A DNA stretch of 64,000 nt from Paenibacillus rubinfantis (GCF_001486505.1 NZ_LN909063.1:555642-619641), one strand, 5' to 3'; shown: positions 28,259 to 38,308, counted from the stretch's first letter. Made by a program: numbers and translations. Notes: generated by a model from the sequence alone, not told the origin.

Positions 28259-29158
28259 ATGCTTAGAGGTCTCTATACCGCAGCATCCGGCATGATTGCC
28301 GAGCAGCGGCGGCATGATACAGTTACGCAAAATATCGCCAATCTCAATACACCAGGCTATAAATCGGTGAACACGGTGGCGCACTCTTTTCCCGAAATGT
28401 TAATCTCTCTGATGGGGGACAAGCAATCGGGAGCCACTTCGCGCATCGGGAAGCTTGTGACCGGGGTATTTGCGGAAGAGAGCTTGCCGGCGTTTACGCA
28501 AGGGGATTTAAAGGAAACCGGGAACGGAACCGACTTTGCCCTGATCTCAGAGCTTGGCCTAACCAACCCGGCAACGGGCCAACCTTATGCTTTTGACGCA
28601 TCGGGCAAATTTGTGACGGAGGACGGCGAGGTGATTTATCAGCCTCAGGCTTTCTTCGCCGTGGAAGATAACGAGGGGAATGTTCGGTATACCCGAGATG
28701 GCAGCTTCTCCGTCAATGCGGCGGGAGAACTGAGAACGTCCACCGGCTACCGAGTTCTGGATGCCACCGGCACGCCGATCGTCCTCGATGCGGGACTGTC
28801 CGTGAATACGCTGACCAGCGATGAAGCCGGGAACTTAACGGCGCTGGACAATACCGGTGAACCGGTTAACTTGGGAACACTAGGAGTCACGGTGATTGAA
28901 CAGCTTTACCAGTTGGTCCGGGAAGGCAACGGCGTTTACCGCGTTGCAGATGAAGAGGCAGCGGGAGTTCGCGAGTTGGTGCCTGGAGCGGATGGAGCCG
29001 TGGTACGCCAAGGTTATTTGGAGGTATCCAACGTCGATTCAGCCCAAGCAATGGTAGACTTGATGGCAGCCCAACGGGCTTATGAATCCAACCAGAAAAT
29101 CATTCAATATTACGATAAAAGCTTAGATAAAGCGGTGAATGAAATCGGCCGCGTGTAA
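28259..29158 (+). CDS. flhO: flagellar hook-basal body protein FlhO (FlgF/FlgG-like rod protein)
   Basis: A 299-residue axial protein of the flagellar rod. The N-terminal block AASGMIAEQRRHDTVTQNIANLNTPGYK and the C-terminal GYLEVSNVDSAQAMVDLM with QRAYESNQKIIQYYDKSL are the paired coiled-coil ends of rod/hook proteins. GGAGGG lies upstream. It is followed after 32 nt by its paralogue. Confidence 0.92.
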   Translation: MLRGLYTAASGMIAEQRRHDTVTQNIANLNTPGYKSVNTVAHSFPEMLISLMGDKQSGATSRIGKLVTGVFAEESLPAFTQGDLKETGNGTDFALISELGLTNPATGQPYAFDASGKFVTEDGEVIYQPQAFFAVEDNEGNVRYTRDGSFSVNAAGELRTSTGYRVLDATGTPIVLDAGLSVNTLTSDEAGNLTALDNTGEPVNLGTLGVTVIEQLYQLVREGNGVYRVADEEAAGVRELVPGADGAVVRQGYLEVSNVDSAQAMVDLMAAQRAYESNQKIIQYYDKSLDKAVNEIGRV

Positions 29159-29190
29159 GTTAAGCGACCAGCCATTACAGGAGGTGCGGC

Positions 29191-30012
29191 ATGAATAACA
29201 CCATCATCAGCGCGATGGTTTCGATGAGCGGAATTCAACAACGTCTGGACTTGCTTGCGGACAACATCGCGAATGTGGATACGGTAGGCTATAAACGAAA
29301 ACAAGCCAATTTCGAAGATACGTTGACGCGGGTACAGCAGCAGACCTCCGATCTGAATTTGCCCGGCCGCGCCACACCATCCGGCTTTACGCTCGGATTC
29401 GGTTCCAGAATGTCGCAGGTTACGGTGAATTATACCCAAGGCTCCATCAAGGAGACCGGGAATCCTACCGATCTGGCGATTGAAGGGAATGCGATGTTTA
29501 GCGTGTTAACCCCGGATGGGGTTGTCGCTTATACCCGCGGTGGAGATTTTCACGTACAACCGGATCCGGATGACGCCGATGCGGCTTTCTTAGTGAATCA
29601 ACAAGGTTATGTGGTGTTAAATGCCGATGGCGACCCCATCACATTCCCTTCCGATGCCAAGCTGAGCGTTGACTCCGAAGGGAACCTTCTGGCTACAAAC
29701 GGGGAGGGAACAACGGAAGTGGGGCGAATCGCCCTGCTGACGGCAGGACGACCGGATGCGCTGGTTCAGAAGGATGGTAACCTGTTTGTCCTGGCTGCAG
29801 GCTTGGATCCTGCCGAGGCGATGGTGGATACACTCACCCTGCCGCAGGAGCAGCGGGCTAGCCTTCGTCAAGGGGCGTTGGAAGCTTCCAACGTAGACTT
29901 GACCGAAGCGATGGCTGAAATGATTCAAGTGCAGCGCGCCTATCAATTGACTGCTCGCGCGCTGACGTCCGGCGAAACGATGATGGGTCTGGCCAACAAC
30001 TTGCGCGGATAG
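29191..30012 (+). CDS. flhP: flagellar hook-basal body protein FlhP
   Basis: A 273-residue paralogue of the preceding gene. It carries LDLLADNIANVDTVGYKRKQ near the N-terminus and ALEASNVDLTEAMAEMIQVQ with RAYQLTARALTSGE at the end. AGGAGGTG precedes the ATG. Together FlhO and FlhP probably form the distal rod. Confidence 0.92.
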   Translation: MNNTIISAMVSMSGIQQRLDLLADNIANVDTVGYKRKQANFEDTLTRVQQQTSDLNLPGRATPSGFTLGFGSRMSQVTVNYTQGSIKETGNPTDLAIEGNAMFSVLTPDGVVAYTRGGDFHVQPDPDDADAAFLVNQQGYVVLNADGDPITFPSDAKLSVDSEGNLLATNGEGTTEVGRIALLTAGRPDALVQKDGNLFVLAAGLDPAEAMVDTLTLPQEQRASLRQGALEASNVDLTEAMAEMIQVQRAYQLTARALTSGETMMGLANNLRG

Positions 30013-30024
30013 GTGGGAAGCTTC

Positions 30025-30228
30025 ATGAGTGAAGACAATCAACCGATGGCTGCTAAACGCCCGGCCTGGATCGTCATCCTGCGTATCGTCCTCGTGTTGC
30101 TGGTTCTCGTTGTGGCTTTGGCGGCGGGTACCGTCGTAGGCTATGTCGTTTTCGGCAAACAGGACGCTTCGGACATCTGGCAATGGTCGACGTGGAAGCA
30201 TGTATTCGACCTGGTGTTTGCTTCGTAA
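30025..30228 (+). CDS. EpuA-like small membrane protein (PF11772 type)
   Basis: A 67-residue protein with one membrane helix (ILRIVLVLLVLVVALAAGTVVG) and a C-terminal WSTWKHVFDLVFAS, the pattern of the EpuA family, often misnamed RNA polymerase beta subunit. The ATG at 30025 is 8 nt after AGGTGG, which overlaps the end of flhP, so it is co-translated. Its function is unknown; it may be a membrane adaptor. Confidence 0.75.
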   Translation: MSEDNQPMAAKRPAWIVILRIVLVLLVLVVALAAGTVVGYVVFGKQDASDIWQWSTWKHVFDLVFAS

Positions 30229-30316
30229 ATGACGGCGGAAGCGGACACTTGCGTTTTTGCGTAGGGAACGCATATATAATAGAAGAAACTCAATGAATTT
30301 AACATAATTGTCCACG

Positions 30317-30346
30317 AACTCTCGGCTAACGGGAGTTTTCTTTTTG
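30317..30346 (+). terminator. terminator after the flhOP unit
   Basis: AACTCTCG / CGGGAGTT hairpin followed by TTCTTTTT. Confidence 0.75.
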
Positions 30347-30399
30347 TAGGCGAAAAATGTATAATGATGGGGGACTATCCGGCTAAAACAAAGTCAAAA

Positions 30400-30478
30400 G
30401 GGCTATATCCGTAACCGACCTGGGGGTCGTTTGCGGATAAGCCCCTTATCTTAACCTTCGCTTCTGCAGAGGCGAAGG
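30400..30478 (+). other. two stable hairpins in the fabZ leader
   Basis: Hairpin 1 (30400-30444) stacks GGGCT/AGCCC, ATCCG/CGGAT and CGACC/GGTCG. Hairpin 2 (30455-30478) is CCTTCGC/GCGAAGG around a self-complementary TCTGCAGA. Neither has a T-run. A -10-like TATAAT lies at about 30359-30364. The FapR operator is not present. The 344-nt gap holds no other gene. Confidence 0.65.
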
Positions 30479-30572
30479 ATAACTACAGTGTGACCGGATG
30501 CCTGCGCTTTTATTCAAATGTGGAGCAGCGCAAGCTCGGAACACCTGCGACAAACCGAAAGGAGACGTACAT

Positions 30573-30995
30573 ATGTTAAATACGAATGAAATTCAGGAGA
30601 TTCTTCCGCATCGCCCTCCGTTTCTGCTGGTGGATCGAATCATCGAGTTGGAGGAAGGGAAACGCGCCGTCGGCATTAAGAACGTGACGATCAACGAGCC
30701 TTTCTTCACCGGACATTTCCCGGGATACCCCGTCATGCCCGGCGTGCTGATTACAGAAGCATTGGCACAGGTTGGAGCCGTGGCGATACTGAATGTGGAA
30801 GCGAATCGCGGGAAAATCGGCTTTTTGGCCGGGCTCGACGAGTTCCGGTTCCGCGGGCAAGTAGTTCCAGGGGATACGCTGCGTCTGGAGGTCGAAATTA
30901 CTCGGATGAAGGGCTCTATCGGGAAAGGCCACGCGATTGCCAAAGTGGACGATAAGATTGTCGCTGAAGGAGACATCATGTTCGCCTTGTCGTAA
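30573..30995 (+). CDS. fabZ: 3-hydroxyacyl-ACP dehydratase
   Basis: A 140-residue hot-dog enzyme of fatty-acid elongation that removes water from 3-hydroxyacyl-ACP. The catalytic His48 is in [12 protein letters not shown] and Glu62 is in [11 protein letters not shown]. The N-terminus reads [17 protein letters not shown]. The ATG at 30573 follows AAAGGAG and gives normal length; an in-frame start at 30498 has no support. Confidence 0.97.
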   Translation: MLNTNEIQEILPHRPPFLLVDRIIELEEGKRAVGIKNVTINEPFFTGHFPGYPVMPGVLITEALAQVGAVAILNVEANRGKIGFLAGLDEFRFRGQVVPGDTLRLEVEITRMKGSIGKGHAIAKVDDKIVAEGDIMFALS

Positions 30996-31039
30996 TCGGG
31001 CTCAAAGTATAAGGAGATCACTAAGGAGGAGAAACAACC

Positions 31040-32758
31040 ATGACTGAAATCAGCAAGGCGGTAAGAGAGAAGCTGGAGAACTGGCTGCAAGACCCAACGA
31101 TTGATGACGCCACCAAACAGGAACTGCGCGACTTGGAAAATAACCCGTCCGAACTCGAGGACCGTTTCTATCGGGATCTGGAGTTTGGTACAGGTGGTTT
31201 GCGTGGCGTGATCGGCGCCGGGAGCAACCGCATGAACCGCTATACGGTTGCCCGTGCTTCGCAGGGCTTTGCCGAATATATTCTGGAAGCGCATGCGGGC
31301 CAAGCCGGAGCACCTTCCGTGGTCATCGCGCATGACTGCCGCCACTTCTCGCCGGAGTTTGCGCTTGAGGCGGCGTTGGTGCTGGCCGGCAACGGCATCG
31401 TTGCCAAGCTGTTCCCGTCGCTTCGCCCAACGCCGCAGCTGTCTTATTCGGTGCGTGTGCAGAAAGCAACCGGGGGGATCGTTGTGACGGCGAGTCATAA
31501 TCCGCCGGAGTACAACGGCTACAAAGTCTATAACTCAACGGGCGGCCAACTGGTTCCGCATGAAGCGGAGCAGGTTATTGCTCGGATTCAGGAGATTGCC
31601 TCGTTCGCCCAAGTCAAGCGGTTAAGCCGTGAGGAAGCGGAAGCAAAGGGGCTGCTTGTTTGGCTTGGCGCAGCCGAGGATGAGGCGTTTGCGGATACCG
31701 TAGCGAACACCAGCGTGAATCGCGAACTGATGGCCGCAGGTGCGGCGAAGGATCTCGTGGTGGTCTTTACCCCGCTGCACGGAACAGGGAACCTGCCGGT
31801 TCGCCGTGCTTTGGAGAAGATCGGGTTTACCCAAGTGCATATCGTGAAGGAACAGGAATTGCCGGACGGAGATTTTCCTACCGTGAAATCGCCAAACCCG
31901 GAAGAACGGGAAGCGTTCACGATGGCGATTGAGCTGGGCAAACAAGTGGGGGCGGATCTGCTGATCGGCACGGACCCCGATGCGGACCGCATGGGTGCAG
32001 TCGTGCGGACACGGGACGGCGAATATGAAATTCTTACCGGTAACCAATCGGGTTCCTTGCTCGTTCATTATGTATTAAGCCAATTGAAGGAAAAAGGTGC
32101 GCTTCCGCAGAACGGTGCCGTCGTCAAAACGATTGTCACCAGCGAATTTGGCGCCGCCATCGCCCGCCATTACGGAGCAACGGTGTTTAACACGCTGACC
32201 GGCTTCAAATACATCGGCGAGAAGATGAACGAGTTTGAAGCTTCCGGCGATTATACTTATTTATTTGGTTATGAGGAAAGCTACGGGTATCTAGCGGGCA
32301 ACTATGCGCGGGACAAGGATGCCGTCGTGGCCTCGACCTTGATCTGCGAAGCAGCGGCTTATTATAAACGCCAAGGCAAGACGTTGATCGATGTACTCGA
32401 AGAGCTGTACGGACAATTCGGGTACTACCGCGAAACGCTGGCTTCCCGTACGTTGAAGGGCAAAGACGGTCTGGCTCAAATCGGCGCGCTGATGGAAGCG
32501 TTCCGCAGCCAACCGCCGCAGGAAGTTGGAGGCGTGCGTGTATCCGAGGTCCTCGATTACTCGCTGGGCCTTGACGGTTTGCCGAAGGAGAACGTATTGA
32601 AGTTTTTGCTGGAGGATGGTTCGTGGTTCTGTCTGCGGCCGTCGGGGACGGAACCGAAGATCAAATTCTATTTCGGCGTTTGCGGTACTTCTGCGGAAGA
32701 CGCCAAGTCGCGCTTGGATCGGATTCAAGACGATGTGCTTGCGCGAGTTGAGAAGTAA
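31040..32758 (+). CDS. pgcA: alpha-phosphoglucomutase (PgcA type)
   Basis: A 572-residue phosphohexomutase converting glucose-6-P and glucose-1-P, feeding UDP-glucose for wall polymers and glycans. The active-site phosphoserine is in [18 protein letters not shown], the metal loop in [10 protein letters not shown], the sugar loop in [18 protein letters not shown] and the phosphate loop in [19 protein letters not shown] precedes the ATG. Length matches the long Bacillus type. Confidence 0.93.
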   Translation: MTEISKAVREKLENWLQDPTIDDATKQELRDLENNPSELEDRFYRDLEFGTGGLRGVIGAGSNRMNRYTVARASQGFAEYILEAHAGQAGAPSVVIAHDCRHFSPEFALEAALVLAGNGIVAKLFPSLRPTPQLSYSVRVQKATGGIVVTASHNPPEYNGYKVYNSTGGQLVPHEAEQVIARIQEIASFAQVKRLSREEAEAKGLLVWLGAAEDEAFADTVANTSVNRELMAAGAAKDLVVVFTPLHGTGNLPVRRALEKIGFTQVHIVKEQELPDGDFPTVKSPNPEEREAFTMAIELGKQVGADLLIGTDPDADRMGAVVRTRDGEYEILTGNQSGSLLVHYVLSQLKEKGALPQNGAVVKTIVTSEFGAAIARHYGATVFNTLTGFKYIGEKMNEFEASGDYTYLFGYEESYGYLAGNYARDKDAVVASTLICEAAAYYKRQGKTLIDVLEELYGQFGYYRETLASRTLKGKDGLAQIGALMEAFRSQPPQEVGGVRVSEVLDYSLGLDGLPKENVLKFLLEDGSWFCLRPSGTEPKIKFYFGVCGTSAEDAKSRLDRIQDDVLARVEK

Positions 32759-32828
32759 AGGCAAGTTCGAGTTCGTTTGGGACACAAATAACAGATGTGG
32801 ATTTATGCATTTTTGAGGAGGTACCTTA

Positions 32829-34847
32829 GTGATTCGAAGTTGGCAGCGGTGGAATAACGCTTCCCGCAAATGGTTGTGGGTTTTGGTGATTGTCGGAATC
32901 CTGGCATCCGTGCCGGTGATCGCGCAGCGGGTTCAAACGGAGTCATCCGCGAACCAAGTGGAGTTCGTCATGAATTATCGAGGTTTGTTGGATATCGCTT
33001 CGTATCAAGCGGACCCAAAGGCATATCTTGACGAACAGCTGGATCGGCTGAAGGAAGCCGGCATAGGCACAATGGCGATGTTTGAAAGCACGCTGGACGA
33101 ATTGTCGAAGACGCGCCGGATTATGGTGTTTAGCTCGGTGGAAGCCGCGAAGCTGAACGGAGCCGTCATTGCAGAGAACGGCAATTATACGTACCTGGCG
33201 TTTACCAGTGCGGAGAACGAAGCGGAGCTGAAGCCGATGATCGAAGCGGCGTTCCGCAAGCTGGACGTGCCGGTAGCGAACTGGCAGTATCAGGACCTTG
33301 GCGGTCTGGTGATCGGCATGGGGATGGAAGAAGCGGTCATGAAGCCGTTGCCGCTGGATCCGATCGCTTTTGCAATGCTGCGGGAGAAGGGCTTTACCAT
33401 TTTGCCGCGACTTTCGGACAATATCCCTTATGATCAGGCAGAGTTGGACCAGCAGTTGGCCTATTTTGCTGAAAATGGGGTGACCCGCATTTTGTTCGAC
33501 GGCGAGGCGGTGAAGGGCTTCACCGAAAATGAGTCGAAGAACAGCCTGCAGGGCTTTGCTGATTTGCTGAAGAAGCATGGTATCGGCATCGCGGCCATCG
33601 AAAACCTGAAGGCTCCGCAAAAAGGATTTAATAAGCTGGCCTACTTGATCGACTATAATGTGGTGCGCCTGCACTCTTTGGCCGATACGGAAGCCTCCCA
33701 AGATAAGGCGACCTTGGCCGACCGGTTCGTGTTGGCCACCAAAGACCGGAACATCCGGATGGTTTATCTCAACGCTTCTGCTTCCAAGGATCTCGCGAAG
33801 GCAGCGATCACCAATCCGATCGACAATCTGATTGGTTCGTTGCAAGCTCCGGGGAAGGCGATTGAGCGTATCGAAAACAACGGGTTTGAGCTTGGACAGG
33901 CCGAAGCCTTTACGATTCACGACGCAAGCTGGCAGCGATACCTCAAAGCACTGGTAGTCCTTGGGGGCGTAGCGTTTGTGGCGCTGTTGATCTCTTGCTT
34001 CTTGCCATCGCTCACGCTGGCTGCGTTTGTCCTCGGTTTGGTGGGTTCAGCCGGTCTTTACGTACTGAAGCCGGTACTACTTGAGCAAGCGCTGGCCTTG
34101 TTTGTAGCCATCAGCGCGCCGACCATCGCGATGGTGCTGGCGATCCGCAAGGTGCAGGAGCTGCAGGAGAAACATTCGAATTTTTCGGGTGGTCGACGGT
34201 TGACGCATACGATCGTGTTGTTTATCAAAACCTCGCTGCTGTCGCTGACCGCCGTACCGTTCGTTATTGCTCTTTTGAACAACATCACGTACAGCTTGGT
34301 GCTAAATCAGTTCCGCGGCGTAAGCTTGCTGCATCTGGGACCGATTTTGCTGATTGCGATCTATGTCTTCTTGTATCGAGGTAACTCGGTTTGGGAAGAG
34401 CTGCGGAAATGGCTGCGTATGCCGATCACGGTGTTATGGGTAGCGGTTGCCGCCGTACTTGGGGTTGCAGCGTTGTACTACCTGTCCCGGACCGGCAATG
34501 CCGGCACGCTGCTGCCGGGCGAAGCGGCTTTCCGTTCCTTCTTGGAGAACACGTTTGGCGTTCGGCCGCGGAACAAGGAATTTTTGCTGGCGCATCCGCT
34601 CTTTATCGTAGGGTTGTTCGCTGCATTCCGCTATCGCTGGGCGATGTTTGCGATGATTATTGCGGTGATGGGCCAACTGTCGATGGTCGATACGTTTGCG
34701 CATATTCACACTCCGGCAGTGCTTTCGTTGATTCGCGATGTGCTTGGTCTCGGACTAGGTCTTGTGATTGGTTTGATTGCCGTTCTGGTTTGGCAAATCA
34801 TTGAAAGGTGCTGGGATAAATGGTCGCCACGACTGCTAAAACTTTAG
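32829..34847 (+). CDS. DUF5693 family polytopic membrane protein
   Basis: A 672-residue protein. An N-terminal helix (WLWVLVIVGILASVPVIA) leads to a large extracytoplasmic domain (residues about 35-360), then about eight further helices from residue 375 to the end. The family function is unknown. It starts with GTG after GGAGGTAC. Its last 28 nt overlap csaB, so it is probably part of secondary wall polymer modification or transport; that is inferred from context only. Confidence 0.75.
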   Translation: MIRSWQRWNNASRKWLWVLVIVGILASVPVIAQRVQTESSANQVEFVMNYRGLLDIASYQADPKAYLDEQLDRLKEAGIGTMAMFESTLDELSKTRRIMVFSSVEAAKLNGAVIAENGNYTYLAFTSAENEAELKPMIEAAFRKLDVPVANWQYQDLGGLVIGMGMEEAVMKPLPLDPIAFAMLREKGFTILPRLSDNIPYDQAELDQQLAYFAENGVTRILFDGEAVKGFTENESKNSLQGFADLLKKHGIGIAAIENLKAPQKGFNKLAYLIDYNVVRLHSLADTEASQDKATLADRFVLATKDRNIRMVYLNASASKDLAKAAITNPIDNLIGSLQAPGKAIERIENNGFELGQAEAFTIHDASWQRYLKALVVLGGVAFVALLISCFLPSLTLAAFVLGLVGSAGLYVLKPVLLEQALALFVAISAPTIAMVLAIRKVQELQEKHSNFSGGRRLTHTIVLFIKTSLLSLTAVPFVIALLNNITYSLVLNQFRGVSLLHLGPILLIAIYVFLYRGNSVWEELRKWLRMPITVLWVAVAAVLGVAALYYLSRTGNAGTLLPGEAAFRSFLENTFGVRPRNKEFLLAHPLFIVGLFAAFRYRWAMFAMIIAVMGQLSMVDTFAHIHTPAVLSLIRDVLGLGLGLVIGLIAVLVWQIIERCWDKWSPRLLKL

Positions 34848-35965
34848 TCTTGTCGGGGTATTACGGATTTCGCAACAGCGGGGACGAAGCGGTGCTTCAG
34901 TCCATCCTGTTGGCGCTGGAAGAAGAGGGGCTTACCACGGGGGTGGATATTAAGCCCATCGTGCTCTCGATCGATCCGGAATGGACAAGTCGGACGTATG
35001 GCGTGGAATCGGTACACCGGATGAAACTCGGCGAGGTAAGGAAGGCTATAAAGAGCAGCGACGGGTTGATCAGTGGAGGCGGCAGCCTGCTGCAGGATGC
35101 CACGGGGATCAAGTCGATCCCGTATTATCTGGGCGTGATCAAACTGGCGCAATGGCTTGGCAAGCCGACCTTCGTCTATGCTCAGGGCATCGGACCGGTG
35201 AACCGCAAGCTGTTCCGGCCGCTGATCGCTTCGGTGTTCCGGCGCTGCGACTATATTTCCGTACGCGATACGGAATCGGCTAGCTTGCTGCGGGACATGG
35301 GCCTTCGCGGGAAGGACGCCGTTCAGGTCGTACCCGACCCGGTGATGGGGCTGACGCTGCGGGAAAACGCCGGCGGGTCGGAAGGGAACGGCGATGTTGG
35401 CGAGTCCACCGCCTCGGAGCTGCCGGTGGTTGGCGTATCGGTTCGCTTCTGGAACGAAGCGCGAACCGAGCTAACGCAGCTGGCCGAAGGGCTCTCGCTG
35501 CTCTGCCGCCGCAAGCCGGTGCATATCCGGTTCCTGCCTTTTCATCTCCCCAGCGACGTCGAAGCTTCACGCTTCGTGATGGAGCGGCTGGGGAATGTGG
35601 CGGAACGCGGCTGCACCGTAAGTATCGCGCCAGAGACGGAGCACCCGCAGGATATGCTGCGGGAGGTGAGCCGGTGCAGCCTGCTGGTCGGCATGCGGCT
35701 GCACAGCTTGATCTACGCCGCCTCGCAGAACGTCCCGCTGCTTGGCGTCTCGTATGACCCGAAGATCGACCATTTCTTAGGTCGCATCGGAAGCGTCCCG
35801 GTCGGGACGGCGGAGGAGCTGGATCCGCGGATTTTAGCCGCGGAAGGGGAGCGCCTCCTGCAGGAAGCCGGGACGTGGCGCAAGAGCCACGCCGCGCAAA
35901 TTGCCGAACTGAAACGGGAAGCACGGGTGCCCGCGCGGCGGATCGTTGAATTTTTACGAAAGTGA
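34820..35965 (+). CDS. csaB: CsaB, polysaccharide pyruvyl transferase
   Basis: A 381-residue enzyme that puts pyruvate ketals on the secondary cell-wall polymer, the ligand of SLH domains. Family sequence: VLSGYYGFRNSGDEAVLQSI, SDGLISGGGSLLQDATGIKS, FVYAQGIGPVNRKLFRPLI and the late SLLVGMRLHSLIYAASQNVP. It overlaps the DUF5693 gene upstream and is overlapped at its stop by the next gene. The three SLH proteins later in the window are its logical beneficiaries. Confidence 0.95.
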   Translation: MVATTAKTLVLSGYYGFRNSGDEAVLQSILLALEEEGLTTGVDIKPIVLSIDPEWTSRTYGVESVHRMKLGEVRKAIKSSDGLISGGGSLLQDATGIKSIPYYLGVIKLAQWLGKPTFVYAQGIGPVNRKLFRPLIASVFRRCDYISVRDTESASLLRDMGLRGKDAVQVVPDPVMGLTLRENAGGSEGNGDVGESTASELPVVGVSVRFWNEARTELTQLAEGLSLLCRRKPVHIRFLPFHLPSDVEASRFVMERLGNVAERGCTVSIAPETEHPQDMLREVSRCSLLVGMRLHSLIYAASQNVPLLGVSYDPKIDHFLGRIGSVPVGTAEELDPRILAAEGERLLQEAGTWRKSHAAQIAELKREARVPARRIVEFLRK

Positions 35966-35979
35966 TGGGTGAACAGGTG

Positions 35980-36741
35980 ATGACCAAGATCAAGGAAGGG
36001 ATTCCGACGGTTTCGGTGTTTGGCGTTCCCGTTAGCAAATGGGGGATGAAGGAAGTGGTCGCCCATTTGACGGAGGCGGTTGCGTCCAAGACGCCGAATC
36101 ATGTGATTACGGCCAATCCAATCATGATGATGGCGGCGATCGAAAACCCGGAATACAAAGCGATGATGCAAACTGCTGAATTGATCGTGCCGGACGGAAC
36201 CGGCCTGGTGTGGGCGGCGCAAAAAGGCGGCGATCCCGTAACGGAACGCGTGCCGGGGTACGACTTGCTGCATGAATTGATGAAGCAGGGGGAACGGTTT
36301 GGCTGGAAGGTGTACCTGCTTGGCTCTGCACCGGATGTCGTGAAGGAGACCGCACGCCGATTGGCGCTGCAGTATCCCGGAGCGACGATTGCAGGTTACC
36401 GCGACGGCTATTTCGGGCCCGATCAAGATCGGGAAGTCATCGATGAGATCGTCAAAGCCGCACCCGATCTATTGTTTGTCGCCCGGGGGGCGGACACGCA
36501 GGAGCCTTGGATCGCCAAGTACAAAGATGTTCTGCGCGTCCCTGTCATGATGGGAGTTGGGGGCAGCTTCGACGTCATTTCCGGGCGCACCAAAAGAGCT
36601 CCCATGGCTTTCCGGAAGCTTCGACTGGAATGGATGTACCGGTTGTTAAAGGAACCTACCCGCTTCCGCAGAATGCTGGCGCTGCCGAAATTCGCCGTTC
36701 GCGTACTGCGGGAGAAAGAAAACCTTACGAAAATGGGCTAA
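35980..36741 (+). CDS. WecG/TagA/CpsF glycosyltransferase
   Basis: A 253-residue GT26 enzyme, membrane-associated, that adds ManNAc (or a related sugar) to GlcNAc-PP-undecaprenol. Motifs: NHVITANPIMMMAAIENPEY, LIVPDGTGLVWAAQKGG, VYLLGSAPDVVKETARRL and MMGVGGSFDVISGRTKRAP. Possible starts at 35962-35965 overlap csaB; the ATG at 35980 lies 7 nt after GATGGGTGA and begins at the conserved part. wecB at 12.7 kb would supply the ManNAc donor. Confidence 0.92.
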   Translation: MTKIKEGIPTVSVFGVPVSKWGMKEVVAHLTEAVASKTPNHVITANPIMMMAAIENPEYKAMMQTAELIVPDGTGLVWAAQKGGDPVTERVPGYDLLHELMKQGERFGWKVYLLGSAPDVVKETARRLALQYPGATIAGYRDGYFGPDQDREVIDEIVKAAPDLLFVARGADTQEPWIAKYKDVLRVPVMMGVGGSFDVISGRTKRAPMAFRKLRLEWMYRLLKEPTRFRRMLALPKFAVRVLREKENLTKMG

Positions 36742-36789
36742 ATGTCTCGATTTCCATGAATAACTGCGGTTTTTTGCGCAAATACGGGG

Positions 36790-36818
36790 TTGGTGTTTCT
36801 CCTCAATCGGAGTATAAT
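36790..36818 (+). promoter_or_regulatory. promoter of the tagO-like gene
   Basis: TTGGTG, a 17-nt spacer and TATAAT lie 35 nt before the ATG. Confidence 0.7.
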
Positions 36819-36853
36819 CATTCCGGTGCAGAACAATTGGAGGTCGAAATTTA

Positions 36854-37975
36854 ATGTTGATGATTTATATCATCGGGTTTATCGTTTCACTTGGCTTGGC
36901 TTTGGGCCTAACGCCGCTCGTAAAGAAATTCGCGATTAAGGTTGGCGCTGTGGATGTACCCAATGCGCGCAAAGTGCATACACGAATTATGCCGAGACTC
37001 GGTGGTTTGGGGATTTTCTTATCATTTGTCATCGCGTTTTTTCTGCTTCTTCCGTTCCTTCCGGACGTCTTCACGGTACGCGAAGTGAACTTTATCAAAG
37101 CTTTTCTGGTCGGAGGCACGATTACCGTCCTGCTGGGCGCTTTGGATGATCGCTTCGATTTGCCGGCCAAACTGAAATTTCTGATTCAAATCGCGACGGC
37201 CTGCGTGGTCGTGTTCGTGTTCGATATACGTATTGAATTCGCAAATATTCCGTTCCACACGTATGCGGCAGTGGAGACTTGGGTGGCGATTCCGTTCACC
37301 ATTCTGTGGATCGTTGGTGTAACCAATGCCATTAACCTGATCGACGGCTTGGACGGACTGGCTGCCGGTGTATCTGCCATTGCGATCGGAACGATCGCCG
37401 TCATGGCGTTCTTGATGGGCAACGTGATGGTGGCGCTGTTGTGCTTGCTGCTGTTGGGTAGCATTATCGGATTCCTGTACTTCAATTTCCACCCGGCCAA
37501 AATCTTCATGGGCGACTCGGGCGCTCTGTTTCTGGGTTTCTGCTTGGCACTGTTATCGCTGCTGGGCTTTAAGCAGATCGCGATCGTGTCGTTCCTGACA
37601 CCGCTGATTCTGATCGGCGTGCCGCTCTCGGACACCCTGTTCGCGATCGTCCGCCGCTGGATGCAGAAGAAGCCGATCTTCTCGCCGGACAAGGGTCACC
37701 TGCACCATTGCCTGCGCGAGCTCGGATTCAGCCACCGCCAAACGGTGCTGATCATTTATGGCATCGCCGCCTTCTTTGGCGTACTGGCCGTAATCCAGTC
37801 GTCGGCCGCGATGTATAACGCCAACTGGGTGACGTTTGTCGTCATCTGCGTGATGGTCTTCTTCCTGCAAATCGGTGCCGAGGTCATCGGCCTGATCGGC
37901 AAGACCAAGCGCCCGGTGCTCGACTTCCTCGCTCGTCTGCGTATGAAGGTGTCGGAGGAACGCGGTACGAAATAA
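36854..37975 (+). CDS. undecaprenyl-phosphate GlcNAc-1-phosphate transferase (TagO/WecA type)
   Basis: A 373-residue enzyme with about ten membrane helices that starts lipid-linked wall polymer by moving GlcNAc-1-P to undecaprenyl phosphate. Signatures: PNARKVHTRIMPRLGGLGIF, the DDR motif in GALDDRFDLPAK, NAINLIDGLDGLAAGVSAI, MGDSGALFLGF and the HLHH motif in KGHLHHCLREL. With the upstream glycosyltransferase and CsaB it forms the wall-polymer block. It ends before a strong terminator. Confidence 0.93.
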   Translation: MLMIYIIGFIVSLGLALGLTPLVKKFAIKVGAVDVPNARKVHTRIMPRLGGLGIFLSFVIAFFLLLPFLPDVFTVREVNFIKAFLVGGTITVLLGALDDRFDLPAKLKFLIQIATACVVVFVFDIRIEFANIPFHTYAAVETWVAIPFTILWIVGVTNAINLIDGLDGLAAGVSAIAIGTIAVMAFLMGNVMVALLCLLLLGSIIGFLYFNFHPAKIFMGDSGALFLGFCLALLSLLGFKQIAIVSFLTPLILIGVPLSDTLFAIVRRWMQKKPIFSPDKGHLHHCLRELGFSHRQTVLIIYGIAAFFGVLAVIQSSAAMYNANWVTFVVICVMVFFLQIGAEVIGLIGKTKRPVLDFLARLRMKVSEERGTK

Positions 37976-38057
37976 CAGGACAAGGAACCAAGGGCAGTAC
38001 GAAATTATAGCATCCCTAAATGGTGGGCAATTATGCATTTCTTGACTTGATAATTGG

Positions 38058-38098
38058 ACAACCCCTGATGGCTTGTAGGCCGCAGGGGTTGTTTTTTT
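38058..38098 (+). terminator. terminator after the tagO-like gene
   Basis: A perfect ACAACCCCTG / CAGGGGTTGT 10-bp stem followed by seven T. Confidence 0.92.
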
Positions 38099-38121
38099 GT
38101 CTGCCGCTTGCTCTGGAGTTG

Positions 38122-38308
38122 TCTAACGGACACTAGAGTCGTTATTTGCACGTTGGTTCGCCCGTTCGTATTCTAACGGACCGAGAGGACCTTATCTCAG
38201 GCCGTAGCAGCGCTTTGGCCCTAAGAAGAGCCGAATAAGGCCTCTGGAGTCCGTTAGAACGGGAAATCTCCGGGAAATATGCGAATAAGGTCATTCAGGT
38301 CCGTTAGC
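38122..38308. repeat. four-unit palindromic intergenic element, locus E
   Basis: Units lie at 38122-38146, 38172-38196, 38234-38258 and 38284-38308 with spacers of 25, 37 and 25 nt. Units 1 and 2 begin TCTAACGGAC; units 3 and 4 end GTCCGTTAG, their inverse. Units 2 and 3 are close inverted copies. It directly follows the tagO terminator. Confidence 0.88.
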
